Position numbers and translations under genes: made by a program. 64,000 nucleotides of DNA from Kappaphycus alvarezii (Eukaryota; Rhodophyta; Florideophyceae; Gigartinales; Solieriaceae): NCBI GenBank assembly GCA_002205965.3, contig NADL03000665.1, positions 992,001-1,056,000 on the forward strand, given 5' to 3'. This document shows, in pieces, positions 25,290-37,619 of this stretch. Numbering within the stretch: position 1 is the stretch's first letter; every line of letters starts with the position of its first letter. The notes beneath the pieces are model-generated. The model was not told the DNA's origin and ran no database searches. It saw only the letters and a program-made list of their open reading frames with translations.

Positions 25290-27540
25290 TTTCTCCGTTG
25301 CGGTTGTTGAACTGTTTCGGTCCCTTATTGGAGGGTAAAAAGTCTATCGTACGTAATTCTAGTAATGTAGCCTAAGAACATGATATAATTCTTGTTCAGT
25401 TCTAGTTTAGTTTAATAAGATATTGTAGAAGGTTCTTATCATAGTGCAGTTCTTACGTCCATGGAGATTGTGGCGGGGGAACACGCTGGACTGCGACTAG
25501 GTCCTGTATTTTTCGGTAATCATAAACATACTACCTAATTCTCAAAAAGAATAATCATAAACATACTGCTTACCTCTCAATTTTTAAGTTCCTTGACTAA
25601 AAAAAATATACAGGGAGGAATATTATAATTAAACTGCTGCAGTACTTCAAATTCGATTTTGAAACAATACATTTTTAACATCAATAAAGACTGGAATGAT
25701 AAATTAGACTACAATTAAAATACAGAATACTATATGAAATAGACTAAGCCTGTAAGAGAATGATTAAAAATGTACTACCTGATATTTTCGGCGAAAATAT
25801 TTGGCCAAATGTCATTCTATGGGAGAGCTATCTATTTTTTCCACGATTTTTCCCCAGGTCATCCACTTGTCCCTCCGAATTCCGGATAGGCAGATTGATA
25901 GCCCAGAGCCATTATTATTGTATCTATAAAGCAAAATACCGCTAGCAAATGAGAAAATAGTTATGTAACGCTGCCCCCGGGGCTGCCCCGAGACTTCAGG
26001 AGGCGTCCGACTCACATCAACAGATAAAGTCCCCAATCCTCTACATGTATTTCCCGTCAATGAGCACTAGCACATGTGGTTCTTGGTACCAGATTGGAAA
26101 ATAAAATGGAATTTGAACATTACCGATCGAAAACATTCAATGGTCATCTCTTCATCACTTGATCAGCAGCAAGAAAAATTTACCTTGCTATATACTGATG
26201 TCATGGGAAAAATCTCTAGGCTGAGAATTTTAGCCATCCCACTCTTTCCAGTAGCATCTCATAAGAAAATGACAGAAATTTGTACCACTAGAACCGAACA
26301 AAAATGAATGGCAGAGAATATTCCGGAGTACGTGGATGGCAAGGAACCGTAAAAAGGGACGATTTAAAGGTAGGAAATTATGAAGTGCTTCAGTACGCAT
26401 GGTCGTTTCAGTATATCGAAGCAATCGCTTTTCTCGCAACGGAATTCAAATGCCAAAGTAAATGCATAAAACTAAGAAGTGCTAAGGGAAGTGGAAGAAT
26501 TGATATAGAGGGTGAGTAATCTCAAATGTAATAAAATGAAAATTTAACTGAGTACTGGATGGATGCTGAATCAATTGTGGTGGATGTATCTAGTTCTATT
26601 ATTTAGGACACTAACAGAAAATCAAAGCTTCCGGAAAAGGCGTGCACAAGCTTCTGATGCAGATGGGGCTGGACAAAAGCAGCTTCATGTTAACTGCGTA
26701 TGAAGAGAGGAGATTAGTGCGTCTCTTTTTTCAGAAGAAGATTATGGATAAATTCGTACAGTATCAAAATTGGATTAGACTAAAGACATGAGGGATGTAC
26801 CTCTGAGATAAGTACAGTCCCCTAGTGGATTGCGCGGAGTAATACACAAATTCATACCCTGGAGTTTTGTGATCCATACAATACCCTTAGTACTTACCAG
26901 AGGAGAAGCAACGGAGAACCAGCGTACTGTATTCACCACTGAAGGGTTCTTTATTACGATAAATAGTGAATTATCAGCGTTTATAGCAGATAAAGTGGCA
27001 AAAAACCGATCCAAGCTAACCATCCGCTACCAGCCTTGTTTGTCATGCTTTTCACAATCATTCATCACTCTAAACCTCCTCCCCGATTGCACGTCGATCG
27101 AACGCATTTCCATCTCAGTCTTTTTCGGCGAATATACATATAAAATCCTTGTAACAGTTATGTTTATGAACGTTATATTTGGATTGTTTTGGATATGAAT
27201 AATTTTTTGTTTATTGACTCCTCAAAATGGATGTAGTTAATGGGTAAACGGTGAGAGAAAAGGAGCGTGTCGGGCGATGATGAAAAGCGTGGAGCGGTTT
27301 TTAGAGATTGAGTTCGTGAAGTGAGGAGTGGATTTAGTGAAACCTGTGTTTATTATGAAAACTATGAAATATACTACGACAACTAGTTTGCATAACCTAC
27401 TTTCATCGCCCCCATCCCCTCCATCAACATCTGACGCCTCAGACACGGCCATCTCCAGGTATCTCTAAGGCATATCACAATTATCTAAGAGCCTGAACTA
27501 AATCGTTGCGCAGACTCAAAAAGCAGTAGAATAAGTCATG
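25290..27540. other. AT-rich stretch, no gene recognised
   Basis: Frames at 26074-26307, 26304-26519 and 26830-27198 (+) are the longest. Their translations show no domain I recognise. A Myb-like partner gene for the Harbinger remnant at 27.6-28.5 kb might be expected nearby, but I cannot identify one. Confidence 0.35.
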
Positions 27541-27559
27541 AAATGTTCCAAAAAATAAT

Positions 27560-28540
27560 TTTTCCTCCCTATCTAGGATGCCTTATCCTCATTAATTTTT
27601 TTGCATTTTGCTATTAATCCTCCTCTTCGCTGAAACATTTAGCGTTTATGGCTTCATCCTGATAAAGCTCGTAGAAAATGACAGCACTCTTCCTCATGCT
27701 CATTGTCAACAAATAGTCCAGCCTGATTCATGCGCATCACCATGTTGTGGAGTATGACGCATAAATCTCTGATCAAAATGATGTCCGTCTTATGGTGGTA
27801 GAACAATCGGTTCATGGAAATTGTAATCTTGATTTAGGAACACCGAAGGCCCTCTCAAAAGCATATCGTAATGATTCCGAGACCCTCCTCTATCGTGACT
27901 CGTCAATAGTTGCAGGGTAGTTCATGGGTTTTTGCATAATTGGGGCAGTTAGGGTATATTCGATGTCATAATAAATAAAAAATATTGGCTTAGAGATGAA
28001 CCCTGGAATACGGAGTTCAGATGCCGAGCAAAACTTAATTCTCCCTATAGAATATCATTAAAGAACGGAGAGAATAACAGCATTGTTTTGTTATTATTTG
28101 TTCCATCTCTACCAAGAAGCCAATGCCGATAAAAAGCTCGTATTTTCACCAAGCTTCCACTTGAATTGACTCCAGACCTTCCTCCGTTTCGTCATGATAT
28201 TGTCCCTTTGAGCTAGCTGACAGCTCCTCCGTTTGATTTTGCAACAATGTAACGCACCCACACACACAAAAGTCCACTTTTCCTATAAATTTGCTCAATT
28301 TTTGCTATCTTTAACATTATTGGCCTCCTATTTGGATCCATAAATATGAATGACAAGTAGAAAAAATTTTCGAAATTGTCCACAGAGTATTTCGAGCCTC
28401 ACTTTCGCTTCATCATCCAAATAATCAAGTGACGCTCCAGTGCTTAGGAGTCGGAAATATGCAATGAAATTTTCTGCAGATTGTATATCGGCTTTTCCAG
28501 TATCTTTTGAAGAGAACAAAATACATGGGGGAACTTATTT
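27560..28540 (-). pseudogene. PIF/Harbinger transposase, old copy (Harbinger-2)
   Basis: PIF/Harbinger transposases are DDE nucleases that act with a Myb-like partner. On the - strand, in pieces, I can read the segment before the first catalytic acid (LDYLDDEAKVRLEIL), then VGALHCCKIKRRSCQLAQR, corresponding to the GALDCC..WKNCP block of the better copy at 51-52 kb but with H where the aspartate should be. Next comes GRDGTNNN with FSPFFNDIL, matching the GRPGTNND...SPLFNDIL block. Finally AFERAFGVPKSR and a stretch like the C-terminal ..CVVLHNMI helix lie near 27.7-27.9 kb. Several stops and frame changes separate these pieces, so it is clearly dead. It is older than the 51-kb copy and in the same orientation as that copy's transposase. 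Termini were not identified. Confidence 0.65.
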
Positions 28541-28599
28541 TACAAATCTATGCGCAAAAAGTTGAGTCATAGGTCGAGGTACACGGAATTTTTTCACAA

Positions 28600-31200
28600 A
28601 TAGCGACAAATTTAGACAGTATTCTGTCGCAAGTAGACCCAAATCCAAAACTAACCCCTATATTTATGTCTTTCGTGCCGGTCAATCTTTCCCGTCTTCA
28701 ATTTCTCCTATGCTTCTTAATCTGGGATAGAAATTCTCAACCTCCAGCAAGGGCAGATCATTCTTCTATTGCTGCTTCCACTAGGCAGCTCGGAAAGCAT
28801 GGGAGTATTGCCGCCACTCAATATCTCTTAATGACTTTTGTAGGTGACTAAAGACGGAAGTAGTTTAGAGAGAGTGGACTGTGATGTATTGCTCAGGTTG
28901 GAAAGTGCATCAAAGAGGGGGCGTGTTGGTGTGGGTTTTGCTTTGGTGAGAGGCGCTCGCATTTTATTATATGTGACTTGTGCGGAGGTAGAAACGGAGA
29001 GATAATGATCTTAGGAGTGTAGCTGGGACAAATTGGAGTGACATTCGGAAAATGAATATCTTTAATATTTCCGATAAAAGTGAGTGCAAGATTTTGAGGG
29101 CCGTTAGAGAAGTTGAATGACAAAGGTGGTGATTGGTGACCTAGTAGAGTTACCAAGAAGCGAATTAATGACGATTGGAGCCCAATGTTATAGATTGTGC
29201 GGGGCAGGTGTTTGCAGTCAAGGGCTGGTGGGTTTTTCGTTTATTTTTACACGTAATATTACTTTTATAACTTGCTTTTAAAGCAATGGTCATTAATCAG
29301 TATTAATTCAAGTGCTAGCATACCGTAAAAAACAATAGTCGGAAACTACTCTTAAAATTTTGCTGCTATAACATTTTTTTGGCTACCCATGTAATTACAG
29401 GCCTCAAATTCTCTCCACTGGTATTGTTCTACCAATAAAACCTAAAAAATAGCTTAGCAGCTCTCAATCTTCTCTGATTATGTGCTGAACGGATATTCAA
29501 CTCCTCAGGTTAAAAACTGAACTGGTAAAAAGAAATTGGTCCATGAGAACGGACCGTGGCAGTACACGTCCACTCTGGGACCGAGCCCAATCAACTCAGT
29601 CTGTTCTAACGACCATCCTTCTGCAGCCTGTTGCCAGATATAAATAAATCTTTCCGTTTTAGCTCAAACTTTTATTTTCAATCAAGGAAAAGAGACATTT
29701 TTCACCAAAGGGCGGACATATATAAGATTTTGAATAGCACCTTTAATTTATTTCTTATGGAACTATGCAACGCTGTATCTTCTGATGCCAGTCATAATTC
29801 CTAATTACTGATGAGCCACTATTGTCCACCCCTTTCAGCTAACTATCCAGATCACCAGCCAGGTCAAGCTGTCGGAAAATGGCTGAATAAAATATGAAAA
29901 CAGCCAACAGCTCGTACTGATTTCCTGCAAAAAACACGGCAAAACTGATCAATAATGGGGCTTGTCTAGTTTCAATCAGGGCCTCCCCTTCTCGTTTTCC
30001 CACCAAGTCATTTTTTTATTGTAAAAAAGTCTTTTTAAGGGCGCGACCAAAAACAAACGCCAGGAGTTTGTGAAGTGTCCTCTTAACTTCGAACGTTAAG
30101 ATGTTTTAAATCTATTACTCTTAGTACTCCTCTACTCTCTCCAGATCCAGTACTTGTGTTTTTTCCTTTTCTTTTCATACTTTAAAAACAAATTTAATTT
30201 TTCTCTTACTTTTGTTCCGTACCGTTCTGTTCTCATGTTTCTCTACCGTATTATTGAAATCAGAATATATTACCTTTTCATGGCCTAACTTTTGGTTACA
30301 CTTGTTTCGTGTATGTAAGCAGGATTTAATATACCAGGAAGAATAGTTTTTTTGTGATTTTTGCTGAAATCTTGTTAAAAACTTACTTTTCAAGGGAATA
30401 TTTACGCAAATAATTCAGATATATTTACACAACAAACAACCAAAGACTACAATACTCACGTTTCAAGATTCACATAAAAGCTACTGAAATTTGCAACACA
30501 CAAACTGTATTAGAATCATAGAAAATATGTTCTATGTCTAGAGCATACATTTTTATTTATAAATTGAGATAATTGCAAGAATTAGAGATGACGGAAATTT
30601 TTCTGTAGTACATATTGTCATAAATTAAATAAATATATCTCAAGAGGCTTAAGAAGATAAGAAGTGGAAATCTGCTCAAATAATTTACTTAAAGGCGTCA
30701 GTTTAGCCTTCTTGAGAAACTATATAGAACAAAGGCCTTTTTGTTTTCGGGCTTTTAATTGTACGTTGAACCAATGTACTACAGAGCTATCAACTTATCA
30801 AATTAGCTGAGCTTCTCACATGTACTTACATATCGGTTGGAGCCTCCATTACTGTGTTCAGTCAGACTACTTGCTAAGAGATGCCCAGATGCAGGCAGTA
30901 CGTACCTCAGTTGCGTTATGTTTTTTGGTATCATTTCTCGTATTACTTCGGATTCTTTTCAAATAAATCCCGGAATAAAAGCGGAAAGGGAAAATTGCTG
31001 GAAATCGATTATGCAAACAATTCTGTTTATCCTGTATTCAAGAGGATGATATGAATTCTGCATTTTTCAGAAAATCCTTTTCCGCTGGTAACACCCTTTA
31101 ATCTAGTTTGATAGCTATATAACTTGAAAAACTTCGAAAAAGAGAGGCACAGTTTATTAGAGCTGAAAAATTAATCTGTTGTTCAAGTTGAGTTTATAGG
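28600..31200. other. AT-rich stretch without recognised content
   Basis: About 2.6 kb with short frames only (28893-29156 on -, 30175-30393 on -, 30837-31049 on +). No motif, RNA gene or clear repeat was seen. Confidence 0.45.
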
Positions 31201-32047
31201 TATCTTAGAGCATAGCGGTCCGAGTGTATAGTGAGTGAATTACCGTAGAGATAGGATCACTACTACTTGAGGAAATCTACAATAGCCGTAAGTTCCCTTT
31301 CGTGGGGCACATAGTTATTTACGGCTTATTTACGGCATCATTAAGAGTCCTGGACGCAAATGCGAACGATCATTTAGAACATAACTTTTCCTGATCCAAC
31401 ACTACACCAATTTCATAATGTGCAGCATCCGTAGTTATGTAGATAGTAAAGGTGACCTCGAAATTTCTCAGTATTAGTAGACTACAAAATGTTTCCTTGA
31501 ATACGTTTAAGGCCTCTTCTGGTGATCGTGTTCATCAGAACGTGAAAAATTTCGTTAATTCTGTCATGAAATAACCTTTGACGAATTTTCGGTAGAAATT
31601 GACAGAACCGAGCAAATATTGCACTTGTTTCTCATTTCTTGGTATCGGCTATTTCATTGCTGCGCTTATACTATTTGCATCAACATAAATACCGCTTTGA
31701 GAAATAGTGTGTACTAGGTACCTCACTTCAAAAATTTTAAAAACGAATTTAGATAATCTTCCAAAAAACTTTTCTCTTCTGACGATTTCGAGAACAGCCC
31801 GAATATGATCCAAATAATATTCCCATATCTTACTGCAGATGAAATTTTATCAGATAGAATACCAAAACTTCCTCAACCTAGATCTCAAAACATTCATTCA
31901 TTAGTTTCATGAAAGTTTCTGGGGCATTGCTGAGTCCAAACGACAGAAAAAGAAATTCAAAATGTCCATATCGTGTTCTGAAGGCGTTAAATAGAATCGA
32001 GTCTTCCGGTAGTCTAATCTGATGACAACAAGATCTAAGATGATTTT

Positions 32048-32101
32048 CACTATCCTAAAAAAACCAACCTCCTGAAGCAGGTTGGTTGTTTTAGGATAGT
32101 G
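32048..32101. repeat. Near-perfect hairpin, 23-bp arms
   Basis: Arms 32048-32070 and 32079-32101 are complementary except for one position, with an 8-base spacer. The arms begin CACTATCCTAAAA and end TTTTAGGATAGTG. It lies inside the Gypsy-3 fossil. Confidence 0.9.
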
Positions 32102-34289
32102 GAAATATCGTTAATTCGCGGTAAAGGATAATTATTTTTCAGAGTAAGCCGATTTAGGGCTCTGCACTCAATACAAATCCGTAGGCCATTGTCGATCCTG
32201 CTCATGAATGCAGTACGAGCTCCCCAGGGGCTCTTACTCGGTCTGATAAAGGCACCTTCCAGTGCCTCGGCCAACTGTTTTCGGAGTTCTGACATCTCTT
32301 TGTCAGAAAGTCTATAGAGACCTTTCTTCTGTGATGTTGTCCCTTCCCGTAATTCTATTTCAAAGTTCCGCTTCTTTCTGGGTGGTAAATATATTGGTTA
32401 TATCTCTGTAAATAAATCAGAAAATGTTTCCAAAGTCTTTTGTTCGTCTGGAGGGTACACTAGTGCTCTTGATTCACTATAATGTAGAGGTTTAAAACTG
32501 CAAATAACTCATTTTTCTCATCGAAATAGCTAACTATAAAATTAAAAGATATACAAAATGAATTAGTACGGAATCATTGGCAATAACTACAGAGTAATTT
32601 ACCTTATATTCGATTTTCACCTCGTTACTAGGGAAATTGATATTTAATTCATGCGAGGCGCACTATTCTTTTCCAAGAATTTTGTCATAACTCTTAAATG
32701 GGCTTACTGTACAGTAAAGCGGTTCACTGTAGGCCTTAATCTATACACTGGTACAATTAACCAATTCTTGAAGTGTATGGCCCGCGCCGCTGGCATTTCA
32801 GCAAGCTCTCTGGAATCTCTGATCCTTATTTGATGATGCTTGGGAAAAGATTTACTCAGGAAGTTGATCTCACCACCAGCATCTATAAGGATCTTCGCTG
32901 TCTCACCAGCAAGTATAGGTTTTACAGTGGGAAGGCCCTTGTGATTTCTTTCAAATGCAGGGGAGAATTTTTCAATGAACGTTGCATTCGATCTGCTGAT
33001 GGACAAAATGGAAAATTTTGTTTGCTTCAACAAATAAATCTCGGATTTCTGTGCATAACTTCAGGGATTTTTAATAGCTCATCAATGAGAGCAACTGAAT
33101 GGGGACTTTCAATCAATTCCTCCTTGCTTTTGGGCAGGGTTTGGCCATGTTTCATTTCTGTCTACACCTAGGACAGAGAACGTCGCCCATACATCTTTTT
33201 TGTTTTGCTTTGTCAATCTTCTGTAAATTGGTGTTACTAATTTTAAACCCCAGTATTAATTTTATGTTCCCAATTTCCATGGGTACTGGATCGCTTTTTC
33301 CAGCAAATTAGCTTCCATTCATATTCTTTCTTACCGAAAACTATGGTAGGTTACCTGGTCCAAAATGCCGATAGGCCGATTCTACTCACTCTGCATCTCT
33401 CATGAGGTCAGAGGGGTTTGCCTACTTCTTGTTACACAATTATTTCGAGAAGTAAGGCTTCGAATCGCGAGAGCAACAATTTATGTGATCTTTCACCCCA
33501 ATGTCAGGGATGTCCAGTATAATTTTTTTGAAGTCTTCGTTGAAGATAGGAACATATTAGACTTGTTTCAGGGGGACTAGCTTGTCTTGCACAATTTGCA
33601 ATTTTCTCTTTTATCATTTTTTCGAATCACTTATTTAAAGCACCTTCCACAGCAATCCAGTAATATATTTCTGTTTCGTCTTCTTTTTTGGAGTGAACTA
33701 TCCAACTTCTATGTGCATTCCTGGAAAAATAGCTAAGTGCTAGGTTTAGTGGTTCAATGCCGTTTCTTGTTCCGAGATAGTTTTCTATCTGAACTCACGA
33801 GCTGCCAATTACCCCTTTCCCAGAGAAATTGATGTACTTGTTTTTTTGGACAGGCGGGCTTTTCTGGTATGTGTTGGTTGATGAACTAGCACTTTTTACG
33901 ATTTCAGCAGTTTATTTTCCAAAGGGGGTACCCTCTGTACCACAATAGAAAGCCCTGATCTGTATGCAGCAATCAGGTTGTTCGCATGCTCGAGATTCTG
34001 CCACGGCTGCTGTACCACTTGTGTAAGAAACTTTAGGGTGACTTGCGGCTGATCCATAGCGATTAGGTTTACAAGGCAGTAACAGTGCCTCTTACGGCAT
34101 CTCAGAAGAGTTCTCGACCTTACACGTGTACACGAGTAGAAAACGTGTACATGATTTCTGAAACGCCTGGAGTAGTAGACAGTCGCTCGGATAGAGCTCG
34201 AGCTAGCTATCCACGAGGCGCAGCTTTCATTAGGTCGGCTAGAGAATGCCAGTATATATTCTCTAATTTCTCATGATGTTTCTGGAACG

Positions 34290-34735
34290 TGCCCTCACTG
34301 ACCGAATATTGAGTTAAGAACTAACTGGATGGCCAACACCTGTCACGTGCAGTGGGGCACGGGAAGTGATGGCCAGAGCCCGAGGACCACAGAACAAAGC
34401 TGAGGAGCAGATAGATTATGGTGCTAGTAGTGGCGTCGGAGGTGTGATATCTGGTCGCAATCCGCGGGATGAACGTTTCCAGAAACAGAACAGTGGTCGG
34501 AGATTCCATTCCAAGGGATTCGAGAGCAATTTATTGGAAGCAGAAAATCTGATGGCCAGACGGGTTCTCAGATGGTGGTAAAAGGAGCCTGGAGAGGTTA
34601 CGTTCAAGGTCCTTGACCTTGTTGCGGTAAGCTTGAGTAGTGTCGTCTGCTGCGGCATGTTCTTCTTTCGTTACAGAGGCCTACTTGAACGGCGAAATAA
34701 TAGTAACGCCACAGGCAATCGGCCGTTCCTCGCGG
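34290..34735 (-). mobile_element. 3' fragment of LINE family 1
   Basis: On the - strand this segment translates in pieces to the same C-terminal series as the long LINE at 60-63 kb: RPIAC.V...SPFK, a ...KVKDLERN stretch equivalent to KIQDLQHK, then TVLFLETFIPRIATRYHTSD equivalent to TALFIEEFVPRVATNCHTSD. The untranslated tail is shared too (GTCACGTGCAGTGGGG and AAGAACTAAC near 34318-34358). The copy is cut off on the 5' side at about 34735, the usual result of incomplete reverse transcription. Many differences from the 60-kb copy show it is older. It sits within the Gypsy-3 interval. Confidence 0.75.
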
Positions 34736-36511
34736 CCGGTTGCCTATGGAGCAAATTTTTTTAAAAAAGTGCTTTATAATCTGATTGAGTATCTTGGCAC
34801 CTTCAATATCCGGTCCTAGTCACGTAGTGTTTAAGTGCAAGCAGCTCCTGATAAAGTAGTCGCGGGTTGGTTTCCGCAAAGAGCACTGAAAAAAGGCTGC
34901 TTTTCTGACGTAAGGGTTGACGTAAGTCACGTTGGGTGCGTTATTGTAGACCCCCTTCAGATTCTCTCTTTGCTGTGTTTGTCCTGTTTAGGTCCAGATG
35001 GCGATACGGTCTTACAATTGTAAGCCCGACTACAAGTTCTTGTGGGCAGCAGAAGAAAAATTTCAATCACAGCAGAAGGATGAAGACAACACATACACGA
35101 AGTCGATTGAAAAACAAACTTATAACTCTTTTCCTTTCTGTTGCTCAAAAGGCAAGCCTTTGATATGGAAAAGTAAATTTGTACTTACGACTCCTGACTA
35201 TGAGACAGTGCATGGCGCCGTTCTGATGGCGAACAAGGTCTTGCTCACTGAAAACCGCAATATTGCACTCTTTGTACTTTTACTCCTTCCTGCTTGTACG
35301 GCGGATGTGACGACGGGAATGGAGGTGCTTGAAGTACTGAACGCGACCGTTGCAAGTGACTTGGAAATGATGACAATGAAACGGAGAAGACTTCGACATC
35401 GCTTTCATTCGCGGTCTTTTCAGGGGCCTAGCCTTGCCGATTCGATAGTTCACAGCCCATTGCATAGAGGCAGAAGCGTCGTCCGGCAGCACTTGAAGCC
35501 TTCTTGGAGGATTACTTGAACGTTTCGGTGGCCTCAACGACTTCGGGACGATCGGAAGCGGCGTCCTATTTGGGACTAGAGGTAAAGATCGTATACTGGC
35601 TGATGGCCGTAGAACAATCGATTGAAAAAATGCGAAGCTCCTCAACTGAAACAGGGGGAGGTGCTCTAGGATCTGAAAGTGCTCTGGGTAATATGACATC
35701 TTGTCCTCAAAGATGAATCGGTATCTTTTTCTTGGTCTCCTCGGCGCTGCGTATGCGAGCGGGGTTGACGGAGTCGATGGATGAGGTGGGGACTTGGGAT
35801 CTTCTCCCTCATCAGTGTATACGACGTACGAGGTAGGCGGAAAGCGAAAGTCAGCGAGGTCTTCTTAGTCGTATTCTGGTGGAGATGGGGAGCGTCCCTT
35901 TTACTTCTTGTTGTACAACACTATGGTGTACCACGTAAGGGTCAGAGTAAAAAATCCACCATCAGTCTCTGTTGGCAATCGGTCACCTTAGATAAATCTA
36001 GTAGATATTTTATCCCAGCTGTGTGATTTGTAAATGCATAACTAAGCAAAACTTACTTACGATGCTACCACGACGTGGGGTGTCACGCGCACACGAGAAG
36101 ATCAACGTTGAACTGAGGTTGAAACTTGGGTTGAGGCTGGCCGGGTTAAGCCGACCGCTACATAACAGGGTTTATATGGAAATGTAGATAGCTACATACT
36201 AGAGGAATATATAGTCTACCAGTATGTAATGCAAAGGTCTCCCCGTAGGACAGCCCTGAAGGTATCGTAAGTAGCGGTTTCGAACTTTTAGTCGGCATGG
36301 ATGACATACCCTGACAAGATTAAAGACGTAAATTGGTCCAGGTGGCATGAGATAGCAAGGCAACTTGCGAGTGGTAGGGCAGTGATAAAATATCCCAGTG
36401 TGCAACGCGCCCGTAACTATTCCAAGTGTAACAATGGGGTAACAAGTTGTGTCAAGATCTTTAAGAAAAAGTTTAATGATAGTAAAGTATCTACTGTCTA
36501 TCCTTCATAGC

Positions 36512-36555
36512 ACTGTCCTCATATGAGGCACACTTTGTCCTCATGTGAGGACAGT
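36512..36555. repeat. Hairpin, 17-bp arms, TCCTCATATGAGG type
   Basis: Arms 36512-36528 and 36539-36555 match with one mismatch and a 10-base spacer. Each arm contains its own small palindrome (CCTCATATGAGG, CCTCATGTGAGG). The word TCATATGAGGACA returns at 63596-63608 in another inverted repeat. Confidence 0.8.
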
Positions 36556-37157
36556 TTCCGTTACATTTTGGAAAGGTAATTTTTTTTGGAAGCCCGAAAT
36601 GTTTATTGCAGAAAAGTTTTTTTACACTAAGGTACTGTACAATAATTCTTACTTCACATGAGCATTCGTTTCTGAAACCCCCCGCGATAAAAACGAACTA
36701 TATTTCCTTCCAAAATTAAGTCGTTTTCACAACTTCTTGCGAAAAGCCGAAGTTGGTGAGGGAAAATTGCTATGGCCTTAACCGAGGTCAATAACCTTGA
36801 AAATTTTGTTTTGATCGGCCATCTACACTCATGAAGTAATGCGGAGGGACAACGGTCCAATAGAAACTAGTAGCAATGGTTGTAAGGATACCGTTGTTTT
36901 GAATTTACAGTACAGGAGATGAATCAAATTCGTGTAAAGCTGTAAGGTCTGTGAAATACCAGGTCACAAAGTAAGGTTATCGCATGGAATATAACACCAA
37001 GTCCAGATATTCACTTTATATTTACTTTACTCGAAGTTCAGGCCAAAAATCTCGCTGCCGCACATTGCGCGGAAAACCCGCCGCACCGTCGCCCCACTTT
37101 CAAGGGTATCATTCATCCAAACCGCGCTCAGTCTCCATTATTAAATCTTCGATATAG

Positions 37158-37619
37158 CTATGGGATTGTTGCCCCTGTTATCTGTCTCCACCTCAACATT
37201 TGCAACCAACATACGGTTTTGTAGACCAGATATATAGGGTAAGTACGATGCCTAAGAGATGAACCATCCGCTGTTACAATCCCAATTAGTACGACCTCTA
37301 AATCTGGTGCCTTACACACTGCGAGCGAGTCAATACGAAAGTCCATTAGAACCACCGATTTGTCGTCCGTTGAACCTCTAGAAATGGCCAACTACACCAC
37401 ACCGTTTGCGGCAGACTGTAAGCAATTGGGCACCGCTACGGCCCTCATCTTCAAAGCCCGCGACTTGATGTAATCGCCGAGTTTAGCACCAGAAACGTGG
37501 TCCCACAAACTATCGCTGAGAAAAACTAGCAGTTGATCATCCCTCTCAAGTGCGTACTCCAATTCATTCGCCTCGGATATCACCACAGACTCTAATCTTG
37601 TTTTCATAAATATATGCAT
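37158..37619 (-). pseudogene. Unassigned coding-like frame, about 150 codons with one in-frame stop
   Basis: One reading frame on the - strand runs from 37619 to 37158, interrupted only by a TAG at 37392-37394. The translation has balanced, protein-like composition (for example ESVVISEANELEYALERDDQ, and after the stop SVVLMDFRIDSLAVCKAPDL), in contrast to the AT-driven nonsense around it. I do not recognise the family. By position, among retroelement and DNA-transposon remnants, it may be a transposon fragment or a broken host exon. No neighbour shares its frame or style. Confidence that it was once coding is moderate; no function is proposed. Confidence 0.4.

Larger units (their letters stand above)
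31240..36165 (-). mobile_element. Ty3/Gypsy LTR retrotransposon fossil (Gypsy-3)
   Basis: On the - strand, from high to low coordinates: a possible LTR start (TGTAGCGGTC, near 36163); a weak gag-like segment (about 35.3-35.7 kb, low confidence); a retropepsin-like region at 32704-33033 (ILAGETAKILIDAGGEINFL); the start of reverse transcriptase at 32050-32295 (EGAFIRPSKSPWGARTAF and LTLKNNYPLPRI); and an RNase H-like segment at about 31.25-31.48 kb (TTDAAHYEIGVVLDQ). A non-LTR fragment is inserted at about 34.29-34.73 kb. The firm part is 31.2-33.2 kb; the extension to 36.2 kb is inferred. Broken many times and old. Confidence 0.75.
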
